Made by a program: the position numbers and the translations under genes
In this document: positions 12,208 through 22,900 of the stretch, one piece after another
How the letters are laid out: each line of letters opens with the position of its first letter
Numbering within the stretch: the stretch's first letter is position 1
NCBI GenBank assembly: GCA_030544215.1
Contig: JARZZO010000016.1
Span: 56,399,501-56,463,500, forward strand
Reading direction: 5' to 3'
Origin: Zantedeschia hybrid cultivar
Taxonomy: Eukaryota > Streptophyta > Magnoliopsida > Alismatales > Araceae
Length of the DNA: 64,000 nucleotides
Notes under the pieces: model-generated
Seen by the model: the letters and a program-made list of their open reading frames with translations, nothing else
Told to the model about the DNA's origin: nothing
The model's database searches: none

Positions 12208-12932
12208 TTAAAACCAAAGAGGGGGGCCCCGGTGAGGCTTCATATTAGCCTCACTCAATCCCATCTTTTCAAAACAATCATAAAATAAGATGTTTGGGAC
12301 GCTTCCATTATCAACAAATACTCTATGTACATCGTAGTTATTTATTACAGTATTTATGACGAGGGCGTCGTCGTGAGGGACCTGAATATCAGTCAGGTCC
12401 TCTGAGCCGAAGGTGATATCTTCTTGGCGAGGCCGCTTTGGCTCGACGTCGATCGTCGCTATAGTGGCAGAGCTGCGCTGCCGTGGCCTCGATCCTTCCC
12501 CTGGCCCTCCGGATATCATCATAATAGACCCAGAGCTGGGTCTTTGATGGGGTGCTTCTGCCAGGGCCGAGGTGACCTTCGGCGGAAGAGCGGCTTCTAT
12601 CGCCGGGTGTTGCTGTTGCCTGGGCGTCGTAGGGACGTCCCGGTTCCGTTGTGGCGGGGACTGCTCTCGTCGGTACTGCGGCAGTCTTCCCTCCCGGATG
12701 AGGCGGTCGATTTCCTCTCAAAGCTGTCGGCACTCATCCGTCGTGTGGCCGATCTCTCGGTGATACTCATAGTATTTGCCGGAGTCCCTTCGGCGAGGAT
12801 CCGACTTGATGTGCTCCGGCCGCCGGATCATGCCCTTCACCTCCATGAGCATTCGGGAAGGGGGAGCAGGTAAGGGTAGGTACCGCGGTTGCGGGTCCCG
12901 TCGCCTCTCTCTGTCCCAGTCCTCCTGGCGAT
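12208..12932 (-). pseudogene. outer Tat gag 3' part (zinc knuckle) and protease
   Basis: Continuation of gag after the inner element. YYEYHREIGHTTDEC near 12730-12775 is the CxxxH...H...C knuckle of Tat gag. A TGA (12718-12720) follows CRQL. Downstream, DIQVPHDDALVI and RVFVDNGSVPNILFYD mark the retropepsin. The active-site triad reads DNG instead of DTG; DNG occurs in other plant Tat proteases as far as I recall, so it is not proof of inactivity. A frame break separates it from the following linker segment. Confidence 0.85.
12928..12932. repeat. target-site duplication GCGAT, left copy
   Basis: GCGAT directly precedes the inner LTR (TGTAGACAC...) and is repeated at 27447-27451 after the other LTR. 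Confidence 0.95.
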
Positions 12933-13122
12933 TGTAGACACGCTAATTTTGACGTCATTTCGAGTAAATTTCATATCATACAATAATGCCTCAGAATGGT
13001 CTGATAATTAATCATTAATTAATTTTTATTAATCTTTTTAAGTGTCGGGTTTAACATATGTGTTTAAGTTAATTAATTGAATTGATTTTAGCTCAAATTT
13101 GAGTTAAAATATGAAGAATTCT

Positions 13123-13417
13123 AAAAGACGTCTACCCAAGTAGACGCCATTTGGAGTTTATTTTTATTTTAACGTTTAAATTTGAATTTTAATTAATTAA
13201 TTAATTAACTAAAAGGCGTCTGGACATGTCGACGCGTTTTAAGTTTCCTAAGTGATTTTAACTTCCCCTCCGGATGTTTATCCTTATCTTAATTAGTCTA
13301 AAAGACGTCTACACAGGTGGACGCGTTTTACCTAATAAAGATAAAGATAAGTTTTCCCGGATATTTATCCTTATCTTAATTAATCTGAAAGGCGTCAGCC
13401 AAGGTGGACGCGTTTTA
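13123..13417. repeat. cluster of four GCGTC/GACGC hairpin motifs in the 5' LTR
   Basis: Four ~30-bp imperfect palindromes, each roughly AAA-RGCGTC, about 10 variable bases, then GACGC-STTTT. The last two sit inside larger inverted arms (ttatccttatcttaatta against taataaagataaagataa), giving long foldbacks. The same cluster recurs in the 3' LTR at 26308-26602. Confidence 0.85.
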
Positions 13418-13514
13418 GATAATTACAGATAAAGATGAATTAATCAGTATTTATCTGTCGGTTAAGATGGATAAATTCGGAATTTTTCTATGTTAATCTC
13501 GAACGCAAGAAATG

Positions 13515-13525
13515 CCTATAAATAC
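13515..13525 (+). promoter_or_regulatory. putative LTR TATA box, inner Tat element
   Basis: CCTATAAATACCC lies in the middle of the LTR, a suitable place for the U3/R promoter, with an A-run and the presumed transcribed leader downstream. Inferred from sequence only. Confidence 0.55.
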
Positions 13526-14261
13526 CCTGCATGTTGAAGAGTTAAAAAAAAAAAAAAAGAAGAGAAGAGAATTAAGTTGAGTTGAGCCATAACGTTATAG
13601 CGAGTTGAAGATTGAAGCAACGTCGTAACGCCGGAGCGCTGCCATTTCCAAAAGTCGGCGTCCCTTTCAAGATCTTCATCCTTTCAAAGCTTCAACCGAC
13701 TGGGCATAAGTTTTTCATTACTGCATTTGCATTCATTTCATTAGTTTCATTCTTCATATTCACTTCATGCAAACACACACCACAGCATAATCTTTCAAAA
13801 ACCTACTTGATCTAAGGGGTTTCAAAGCCATTTAAAAAAGTAAGTTTGCTGTTTTAAATATGCTTAACATCATGATTAGTTCAGATACTGCTTCTACTTA
13901 AATTCTCATCATTGTTTTTTCGTTTTCTGTTTCTGTCTCTGCTGCACTCAACAACAACGAGAGATTCAAAAGGGGGAAATCAAGCTCAAAGCCAGAAAAA
14001 CTTCTGGACGACCATCAACCTCAAATTCCACAGCAAGAACAAAAAGCAAAGAAAGGGCTCTCTTTCTTCAGCCGGCTGAGGAAGGAGAACCAAGGACTCA
14101 ATCTTCCGCGTTTGAAAGGTAGGCGATCACATCTCTTTTGAAACTTTTTAGTTAAAAGTTTCTGGCGATCACTGCACTTTAGTTGATGTTTTAATAGGTT
14201 AGTTTACACTAAACAACATAGATATTTCATGTTAATCACACGGTCATTCTAAGCACCTACA

Positions 14262-15292
14262 GCTTTTTTGGCGATCACGGTGGGACTTGGTCTCGCCATC
14301 TTTTAGTTTCTTTTGTTCTTGCTATCATCATATCGGGCACCCACGGTGCACCATTTGTGTCTCTGGACACGTCCTCACCAATTGGTGAGTGTTTAGTTTA
14401 ATTAATTTCCCTCGTGCACCACGTGCACACCCCAGTGGCAAGATCTTGCCCCCCCCTTGATTAACTCAAAAAGCTGTTTTTGTGATAAAAATGATGTGTG
14501 ATTGATTGTTTTTCTAGTTGTTAGTTAGTAAATCATCCTGTTTAAAATCTGGAACTAAAAATTTTGCATGAGTCGATTGTTTACTGCTTTTTTATCTCGT
14601 TTGAGGAGGATTCAACCCAGAAAATCCTCCTGGAAAATTGTTTCTGCGAACTGAAAAGCGTCCAGGATAGCTGACGCATTTCAAAACCGCGTCAACACCC
14701 CTAGACGCCTTTCAGGCTTCACAGTTTCTCTGCTGTCTTCATCTGCTTCTGCGAAAAATTAAGTTCTGTTTTGAATAGCGTCGACTACCATCGACGCGAT
14801 TCAGACAGTTTCTTAATTTTTTTCAGTTTCCAGATTTTTGTGTTTTGAGTGCTAGCTACCCATTACTTACTAAGCATTAGAGGTCATCCAGGCCGCAGAA
14901 CATACGCATTGAGGCTAATACCCTCCTCTTCTTAGGAACACATTACTCGACGTCAGCAACTCTGTCTGATTGGGTTGGTCCCTTGATCAGACTAGAGAAG
15001 TTGACGTTGAGACCTCCATAAGTCCCCAAAATCAAGGTATTCCTCCTTGATCATCGGGCTGGTTGTACCAATTGAAGTCCTGGTTAGATTCTGAAAACGT
15101 TGTGAGAGAAAGCCCTAGAGAATAACGGTGGAAATTGAACTGAAACTAGGATCCTTTCCCCGAGCGAAATTGTGGTTTAATCCAATTCAAATAACTCAAC
15201 AAGGAATCCTAAAATCACGTTAAGCATCCACTTGTTTGATTAATCTCTGTACAACCTGTTTGATTAAATCTTTGAAAAGGGAATCTAACATC
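14262..15292 (+). other. 5' untranslated leader of inner Tat element, with atypical primer site
   Basis: About 1 kb between LTR and gag ATG. Eight bases after the LTR, TGGCGATCACGGTGGGA (14269-14285) is the best primer-binding candidate. It shares TGGCG and the GGGA end with the Asp-tRNA-type site of Tat elements but differs in between. Three more GCGTC/GACGC palindromes lie at 14653-14682, 14683-14715 and 14773-14804. A C-run (14450-14456) precedes them. No gene is seen. Confidence 0.7.
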
Positions 15293-18200
15293 ATGTTGCT
15301 ACGATCAGGTAGGGACTTGAGTGTGGCTCCAGACGCCATGGTTAATTACGAGGGAGATGCTAATGCCCCTCGGGATTCTGAATACAACTATGAGAGTGGG
15401 AGAGATGCTGATGCCTCCCGTAGTTCTATCCCCATTCCATATCGTCTAGATGGGAATGTTCGGACACCTCTTTTGCATCCACGTGATCAATATCCTGATC
15501 CTCCTCCGCATGAATATGCGATCCCTAATCCTGATCTTGAGGGGGACATGAATCAGAATGATCCCTCATCATCTGATCCTACGGATCTCATCAATGCTCT
15601 GGGAGTTCTTGCCTCCCGACTGGACCCTCAGCAGTTCGAGGCGATCCAATCTATTTTGAAGGGGAAGGCACCCATGCAGCCTGCCGAGCCGAACCCTGTG
15701 GCTCCCCCTGCTGCTCCTCAGCAACCTTCTTTTCCTCCTCCTTATATCCATCAGGCCGTAGAGGGCCTTCATATTACTTCTCGGCCAGCTGGGCCGCAGC
15801 TTTCATCATCTAGGCAACCGGCTAGACCGCAAACGCCTGCTTATCAAAATGCCCTCGGGCATGGCGGAAGCTCTGCCGGACCTCCCCTCTATTGTCCACC
15901 CTGCCCAACGTACTCTAGGCAGCAGGCCTACCAAGTACCTCCTCCTCCTCCTCCTCCCCAAGCAGATCTGACCACACAAACGCTGCTGGCCAAAATGGAG
16001 CGTATGGATGAGCAATTTAATAACCTCCAGAAAATGATGGGGGTCAAAGCTGTGCCAGAGATCAGTCTACCGAGTCTGCCAGTATTCCATCTGCCACCCT
16101 CTGAGATGCCAGTGTACCGAAAGTACAACGGTACTGGTAACCCCTTCACACATCTGAAGGAGTTCATGTATGAATCCTCTTTCTGGCAGAATGATAAGAG
16201 GTCGTTGGCCTTCTTGTTCAGGAGATCTCTAGAGGGACCAGCCCTCGAGTGGTTCTTTTCCCTAGAACCCTCAGAAGTAGAGGATTACGGTATCGTTTCA
16301 CGCAAATTTATTCAACGATACCAGGACAGAGTTGCACCCTCCTTGTGTATCACGGACCTCATTACAGAAAAGATGAAACCTGATGAGGAGTTTGTCAGTT
16401 TTGCTGACAGGTGGCGGGGTCTGGCTGAAAAGGTGAAGGATCACTTGTCCGAGTCCGAACAAGTGAAAATGTTAATTTCTAATGCCACCCCCCAGTTCAA
16501 GCTCGTCCTCTCCTTGAAAAATTTGACTAACATGGCAGAGCTCTATGAAAGAGCACGGTACTGCCAGAATGCTTTCAAGGACGCTACATTCTCTAGTGTC
16601 TTTGATCCTCATAGACCTAGCAGGCCTCCGCCTCGGAAGCCTGCAGTGCCGAACTCTTCCAGCACAGGTCCGACTACCGAGGGCACGCTCTCTCATGAGC
16701 AAGTGAGTACCATGAACAATAACTCGCCCCAGTTCGTGAGGAGTCAGCAGCAGTACCATAGGCCACAGCAGCAAGGGTACAGACAGCAGCAGAACCCCCA
16801 GTACCAACAACAGTATCAGCGGCCCCAGCAGCCGAATCAGAATCAAAACCAGCAACAGTTACAGCAACAGCCGCAACGGCAACAGCAGTACCAGCAACTC
16901 CAGCAGCAGCAGTATCAGCAGCAGCAACAGCCACAGTACCAGCCGCGCGCACCGCCGGCGTACCACAATGTCCCTCCTCCTGGTGACTACAACCAGCAGA
17001 GGAGACCTCCAGGCCCGAAGAGGGCAGAATACCCGGCTCTCCCAGAATCCTTGGCCGATATCTTCAGTGCTTTAATGGCGGCTAACGCCTTAGTTTTGCC
17101 AAGGGAAAAGGCCGTCTGGCCTCAAAATGCCGATACGTCCAGGTATTGCTACTTCCATAGGCAACCTGGGCATACCATTGACACCTGCTTCCAATTCAGA
17201 GATTATATTCATGATCTCAACGAGCAGGGCGGCATAGACTGGGAGGAAATGAAGAAATACATAACAGCCCTGAAGGCGAGGAGACCGCAACAGCAGCAGC
17301 AGCAGCAGCAAGCAAGACCACCGGCACAAGCAGCAGCACCACCCAACATGGGCATAGTGCAGAATCCACTTCCGGAGCACCAGAACCAGAACCAGGTTGC
17401 TCCCATTCTAACGAACAGCCAGTCTGAGGCTGGTCGTGGGCAACAATGGAGGATAGAGGACTCTTCCTCTCTCTATTCAACGGGTCACGTTCAGAATACC
17501 GCAGAACGACTACCACGCCACACCATCCACATACCCAGACCACAACCCGTTACCATCACCCCTCTACCCACACCCACATATCATTCGCCCGCACCTAATA
17601 ACCCACTACCACTACCCACCTTCCTTAGACCCATTACGCCCCGCACTCCTACGCCTCCATCATATACCCCTCCGCAAACCAATAACGCGCCCCTTTTACC
17701 ATCTAGGCCACTATTACGCGTACCATTTCCTACTTCACCCATTATCACTACCACCTACCCAGATATGCCCCAACCATCCAGACCGCTATTACGCGTACCA
17801 TTCCCCACTTCGCCAACCACTTACCCATCTACCATTCAACCCTCTAGGCCTTTAATCCGCACCGCGCCATCACCACCTAACCCAACGCCACCACCTACTC
17901 ATCAACCCTCCGCACCGCTTACGCCACCCGACTCTGCGGTAGTCAAGGTGTCACCCGGATCCTCCACGGTCGAGGAACATGCGCTCCGGAGTGGAAGGAT
18001 TTTCAACAAGGTCTTTCCTCAGTCCACAGTCAGAGACGGCCCATCACAGCCGACTGAGGAAGCCCATAATGAAGAGAGTGCACCAGGCACTCAATATGAC
18101 TTGTTGAAACATCTGGACAGAACACCGGCACGGATCACTGTACTTGAATTGATTAAAAGGTCCAAGATTCACCAAGAAGCCTTAATGGAATACCTACAGA

Positions 18201-19912
18201 AGGTGATGGTTAACGAAGACGTGCCGGTAGAGAAAATTGCAGTACTACAAGTTCCTCAGGGGGATCAGCCCTCAATTACATTTCACACATCGGAACTAGC
18301 ACCGCCAGCCGCCAGAAGCATGGCTCTGAGCATCACGGTCAATATCTGCAAAAAGGTCGTGGATGCATGCCTGGTTGATACAGGGGCTTCAATTAATGTT
18401 TTACCTCCGAAGACCCTGGAGCTATGCGGTGTGCCCAAGGAGAAATGGCTGCCTAGCCCCATCTCAGTTACGACATATGACAATTCTACCCGTTCCCCTC
18501 TGGGAATGGTTTATTTAAAGGTGGAGCTAGGTCCAGTAAGTCATGCAGAGGTCGAATTTCATATTCTAGAAATCGACCCTTCCATAAATGCCATTCTGGG
18601 ATGTCCTTATATCAAAACTCTTGAGGCGATTCCTTCTACGAATCACCAATGCCTCAAATTCCCTTACAAAGGACGAATTATTAAAGTGACGAGCATGCCG
18701 ATCCTTGCTGCTGCTCATACCTTAAATATTAAATCTGCTGTTTTACCTGGCCGACAACCTTTTCTGTCGGTATTACAGGTCTACCGTCCAGTGGCTGATC
18801 CTTTGAAAGCCGCTACCATTTCTCCATACCCATTAAATGCTATCAAAAGGGGGAAGTGCATGAGTACCCCGGGATGGAGAATCATGATGAAGAACGGCTA
18901 CGAGCCTGGGAAAGGTCTGGGCACACAGTTGCAAGGCAGGACCACTCGTATTAAAAATCATCGGGCAGCACCTGGAAGCGGTCTGGGCTATAGGTCGAGA
19001 AAACTGAAGCAAGACAGGGTTCAGCAAGAAGATGGTCAAGAAATCTTGAAAACAATGTCCACACCACTGAAAGAAGGCCGAGATCCCTTAACATGGACTC
19101 TATATACACACTTTGTAAAAGGGCCCATACTTAGTCACGACAACACGGTGGTCATTACTTCATGTTTTGACTTCCATGACATATATGGGAGGGATTTGGC
19201 CAGACATTGTTCCGAATTACTTACGTACCAATCCTTGGAGGCTCTGCGGCCTATGAAAAGGAGGAAATTCCATGACCCCGAATGCGAATGGTACAGGTGG
19301 TTCGACCTGAGGGACCTATACATAGCACTGAACAGACTATTTCTGGATCCTGCAGAACCCAAGTGGCCACCGCAGATTGACGAGCTAATTGAGAGCCCTG
19401 GCGCAATCTTTGATAAGCGGATACTGCTGTCCGAACAAACTGATAAAGGGGAGCCAGATGACCCCTATGAAGCTGGTTATACAACAGATCTGCTCTGGAG
19501 GGGGACATATCCTTCACATGTCTTCATGCTCCATACTCTTTTTCGTACACTACTCTTGACCCCGACTTGGTCGCGGGTCATAATTGAAGATATTCCACGG
19601 GCCCCGCCCATTATGATAACTCTGTCCCCTCGGGACTTTATTCCACAACCTCCTCTCGACCTAGAGAGGATGTATGATTTGATCTGGGACATATTGCTAT
19701 ATGATCCCCCTAATCCTCTGGCCTTGGTGCCGCTTCCTCCGTCCGATTCCCCTTCCATTTGTATTCACTCCTGCTTCATGTATAATTCCTCCGATATCCA
19801 AAAAAAAACGCCAATTTTACAACAAATTCTTCCCAAATCATTGTCGAGGAAACATCTTACTTGTCCAATTACACCCCATCGCGCGGGTCCGTCGGTCAAG
19901 ATTCTCTCTTAG
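15293..19912 (+). CDS. inner Tat gag-protease polyprotein with G-patch domain
   Basis: Start chosen at the first ATG (15293, MLLRSGRDLS); the frame is open a little further upstream only from a TTG. Length is 1539 residues. Order: acidic N-terminus; gag capsid-like domain ~270-430 (KYNGTGNPFTHLKEFM ... FIQRYQDRV); Gln-rich stretch ~480-560; zinc knuckle near 619 (CYFHRQPGHTIDTC); long Pro-rich linker; retropepsin with VDTGAS at ~1028; G-patch ~1192-1233 (PGWRIMMKNGY ... GKGLG ... GLGY); then ~300 residues without a family I recognise. Gag packages RNA, the protease matures the polyprotein, and G-patches bind RNA or helicases. The stop lies 127 bases past the start of the pol open frame, and an A9 run at 19800-19808 could shift ribosomes by -1 into pol. 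Confidence 0.93.
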   Translation: MLLRSGRDLSVAPDAMVNYEGDANAPRDSEYNYESGRDADASRSSIPIPYRLDGNVRTPLLHPRDQYPDPPPHEYAIPNPDLEGDMNQNDPSSSDPTDLINALGVLASRLDPQQFEAIQSILKGKAPMQPAEPNPVAPPAAPQQPSFPPPYIHQAVEGLHITSRPAGPQLSSSRQPARPQTPAYQNALGHGGSSAGPPLYCPPCPTYSRQQAYQVPPPPPPPQADLTTQTLLAKMERMDEQFNNLQKMMGVKAVPEISLPSLPVFHLPPSEMPVYRKYNGTGNPFTHLKEFMYESSFWQNDKRSLAFLFRRSLEGPALEWFFSLEPSEVEDYGIVSRKFIQRYQDRVAPSLCITDLITEKMKPDEEFVSFADRWRGLAEKVKDHLSESEQVKMLISNATPQFKLVLSLKNLTNMAELYERARYCQNAFKDATFSSVFDPHRPSRPPPRKPAVPNSSSTGPTTEGTLSHEQVSTMNNNSPQFVRSQQQYHRPQQQGYRQQQNPQYQQQYQRPQQPNQNQNQQQLQQQPQRQQQYQQLQQQQYQQQQQPQYQPRAPPAYHNVPPPGDYNQQRRPPGPKRAEYPALPESLADIFSALMAANALVLPREKAVWPQNADTSRYCYFHRQPGHTIDTCFQFRDYIHDLNEQGGIDWEEMKKYITALKARRPQQQQQQQQARPPAQAAAPPNMGIVQNPLPEHQNQNQVAPILTNSQSEAGRGQQWRIEDSSSLYSTGHVQNTAERLPRHTIHIPRPQPVTITPLPTPTYHSPAPNNPLPLPTFLRPITPRTPTPPSYTPPQTNNAPLLPSRPLLRVPFPTSPIITTTYPDMPQPSRPLLRVPFPTSPTTYPSTIQPSRPLIRTAPSPPNPTPPPTHQPSAPLTPPDSAVVKVSPGSSTVEEHALRSGRIFNKVFPQSTVRDGPSQPTEEAHNEESAPGTQYDLLKHLDRTPARITVLELIKRSKIHQEALMEYLQKVMVNEDVPVEKIAVLQVPQGDQPSITFHTSELAPPAARSMALSITVNICKKVVDACLVDTGASINVLPPKTLELCGVPKEKWLPSPISVTTYDNSTRSPLGMVYLKVELGPVSHAEVEFHILEIDPSINAILGCPYIKTLEAIPSTNHQCLKFPYKGRIIKVTSMPILAAAHTLNIKSAVLPGRQPFLSVLQVYRPVADPLKAATISPYPLNAIKRGKCMSTPGWRIMMKNGYEPGKGLGTQLQGRTTRIKNHRAAPGSGLGYRSRKLKQDRVQQEDGQEILKTMSTPLKEGRDPLTWTLYTHFVKGPILSHDNTVVITSCFDFHDIYGRDLARHCSELLTYQSLEALRPMKRRKFHDPECEWYRWFDLRDLYIALNRLFLDPAEPKWPPQIDELIESPGAIFDKRILLSEQTDKGEPDDPYEAGYTTDLLWRGTYPSHVFMLHTLFRTLLLTPTWSRVIIEDIPRAPPIMITLSPRDFIPQPPLDLERMYDLIWDILLYDPPNPLALVPLPPSDSPSICIHSCFMYNSSDIQKKTPILQQILPKSLSRKHLTCPITPHRAGPSVKILS
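18866..18991 (+). other. G-patch domain within inner Tat gag-protease frame
   Basis: Residues PGWRIMMKNGY-EPGKGLG and a closing SGLGYR fit the G-patch pattern (aromatic-rich start, GxGLG, GLG[YF] end), about 160 residues after the protease active site. G-patches follow the protease in some betaretroviruses and occur in some plant Gypsy proteins. Confidence 0.85.
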
Positions 19913-22900
19913 ATCTACTCTGTCCCTCCCCACGGGAGGATTCCCCTGTATTTCCACTTGTATCCCAGGATTTTCATCCTGCTTCATCTTCATTAGGTTA
20001 TGATAGGCAGTTTAGTGAAGTTAGGAAGTCTAGTTTTAGGCAGGTTAGTCAGGTTAGGAAGTCTAGGAAGCCTAAGGGTAGGCAAATTCCAGAAAGATAC
20101 CTCCAGGATTTGGCTGATAAATGTTCCTTTTGCTCTTTAATCCCTCAGCTTTTAGAAGATCCAATTCAGATGCCAGAAGATTGTACAGATGATGAGTCAG
20201 TCAATGATAGGTACGGGGTATATGAGTTAGTACATGAAAAGGACCCCATTGTTGAAGATGATGAGGACGCAGCTGAGGCATATACCAGTGGAGTGAAGAG
20301 ATTTGATGAACCCTCAGCTGCCGTCGAAGAGCCCACAAAAGAAATAAACTTAGGGACTGAAGACGAACCTAAGGTTGTCCTCGTCAGTAAAAATCTTTCT
20401 ACAGAGGATGAGAAGGCAATGGTACAAGTGCTTAAGGATTATAAGGACACTTTCGCCTGGAGTTATGAGGATATGCCGGGGTTAGACTCATCTTTAGTTG
20501 AACACAGGTTAACATTAAAGGATGGAGCTAATCCGGTCAAGCAGAAATTAAGGCGATTCCACCTACAAATGGCTTTAAAGATGAAGGAAGAGGTCGACAA
20601 ATTACACAAAGCCAAATTCATTAGAGTTGTCCTTTATCCACAATGGGTGGCCAATATAGTCCCGGTTATGAAAAAGGACGGGAAGGTCAGAATTTGCATT
20701 GACTTCCGCGATCTGAACCGGGCATGTCCTAAATATGATTTTCCATTGCCTCATATTGATGTGCTCATCGATAACACTGCTGGCTATGAGACATTATCGT
20801 TTATGGATGGATTTTCAGGATACAACCAAATTAAGCTGGCAGAAGAGGATCAAGAGAAGACTTCATTCACTACACCTTGGGGAACATATTGTTATGTCGT
20901 CATGCCATTTGGATTAAAGAACGCTGGAGCCACTTATCAAAGGGCTATGATGGCAATATTTCATGACATGATGCATATAGATTTGGAAGTGTATGTGGAT
21001 GACTTATTGGTTAAGTCTAAAACGAAGGCTGAGCACGCCAAAGTTTTGGCAAGGGTATTAGAGAGATCGAGAGAGTATCAGTTGAAGATGAACCCCAAGA
21101 AATGTGTATTCGGGGTATCTTCAGGAAAATTGCTTGGATTCATTGTCAGTAAACGGAGAATTGAGATCGATCCCAATAAGGCGAAGGCTATCAGAGAAAT
21201 GCCACCTCCCAAAAACTTGAAAGAGTTAAGAGGATTAATCGGGAGGTTACAATTTATTCGCCGTTTTGTCTCCCAGCACTCACAAAGGTGTAAGCCGTTT
21301 TACGAGCTTACCAAGCCAGGAGTCAAATTCAATTGGGACGATAAGTGTCATGAGGCATTTGATGGATTAAAGGACTATTTGGCAAGTCCTCCTGTTTTGA
21401 GACCACCATCTCCAAGCAAACCATTGATACTTTATATTTCTGTCCTGGATGATGCAGTGGGGGCTGTCCTAGCACAAGAAGATGAAGAAGGAAAAGAGAG
21501 GGCAGCCTACTATCTCTCTAAACTTCTCAACCCCGCTGAACAGAGATACACGGCGATGGAGAAAACATGTGCAGCATTGGTCTGGGTTGTTCAGAAACTA
21601 AAGTATTATTTTCTGGCCCATGAAGTCCACCTCATCGCTAGGATGAATCCGATCAAATTCCTTCTGGAGAAATCTGTTCTTACTGATAGGTTAGCGCGAT
21701 GGCAAAGCTTTCTATCCCAATTCGATATCATTTACATTCAACAGAAAGCGATCAAGGGCTATGCCATAGCAGAACATCTCGCTCATCATCCCCTTCCTCG
21801 ATTTGATCCAGTGCGATCAGAGTTTCCGGATGAGGAACTGATGTCCGTAAATCAAATCAGAGATGATATGTGGACTCTGCATTTTGACGGAGCTCTGAAT
21901 TCTCATGGAAAGGGGATCGGAATCGTTCTATTATCACCTAAAGGTGTCACCATTCCACAAGCCTTTCAGCTTGACTTTCCAGTCACCAATAACATAGCTG
22001 AATACGAGGCACTTCTTGCTGGTCTCGAGGCTGCTCATTTCCATGGTGCAACCAAACTCAGGATTGTAGGTGATAGCCAATTAATTCTTCGCCAAGTGCT
22101 GACCAAGTATCGAACTCTTGATCCCAAGCTTAAGCCATATCAAGAACTTACTTCTGCTTACTCAAAGCTTTTCACAAAATTGATCTTTGTCTATGTTCCT
22201 AGAAATCAAAACATCTTAGCTGACGCTCTAGCTTCACTTGCATCTTCTCTTGATTTTCCTATCAACAAGCAATCTGAATCAATCATAGTTCATAGGCGTC
22301 TTTCACCCGCCGTGAAAGATCCTTCATTTCTTAGAACTAAGGAGAAGTTGCTGAAGAAATTCAAAGATGGAAGTATTGTGGAGAAAAGAGAAATCATGTT
22401 GATGGAGCTGTTAGAAAAGATGGATGATGAACAGAAGCCATGGTATTATGAAATTGCAAAATATTGTGAAGATCAATCGTATCCTGAAGAAGCTACAACT
22501 GAGGAAAAAAGAGCTATCAGGAGAGTTGCTCAACGATACACCCTAGTTGGGGGAGCATTGTATAAGAGAGGTTTTGATGGAGTTCTTCTGAGATGTTTAG
22601 ATGAAGATGAGCTTTGGAAGGTTATGGAAGGAGCTCATAGTGGAGTTTGTGGTGGCCATGTCAATGGACAGATGCTAGCAAAGAAGATCCTTAGACAAGG
22701 ATTTTATTGGCCAACCATGGAAGAAGACTGTGTAGGATATGTCCGTAGGTGTGCCAAGTGTCAACTTCACGCCGACAAAATTCATTCTCCTGCATCTTCA
22801 CTCCATCCTGTTTCTTCCCCATGGCCTTTCTCCATGTGGGCTTTCGACATTATTGGACCTCTTGGTAATCCAGATTCCGGCATCAAGCAAAAATCTTTCA

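Larger units (their letters stand above)
12933..14261 (+). repeat. 5' LTR of inner Tat element
   Basis: 1329 bp, TGTAGACACG ... GCACCTACA, nearly identical to 26118-27446. Contains four copies of a hairpin motif built on GCGTC/GACGC (near 13123, 13211, 13300, 13387), a TATA-like ctataaata around 13517 and an A15 run near 13544. A 67-codon open frame at 13612-13815 recurs in the other LTR but has no recognisable product. Confidence 0.97.

Noticed and set aside
12208..12522. Protease inactivated because of DNG in place of DTG
   Set aside because: As far as I recall, DNG occurs in other plant Tat proteases, so the residue alone does not show inactivity; the stops and frame breaks do.
13612..13815. 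67-codon frame repeated identically at 26797-27000
   Set aside because: It lies in the LTR and is duplicated because the LTRs are; no domain, and its start is a TTG.
16472..17543. Antisense frames rich in Leu, Val or Ala
   Set aside because: Mirror images of the Gln/Pro-rich gag coding sequence on the other strand.
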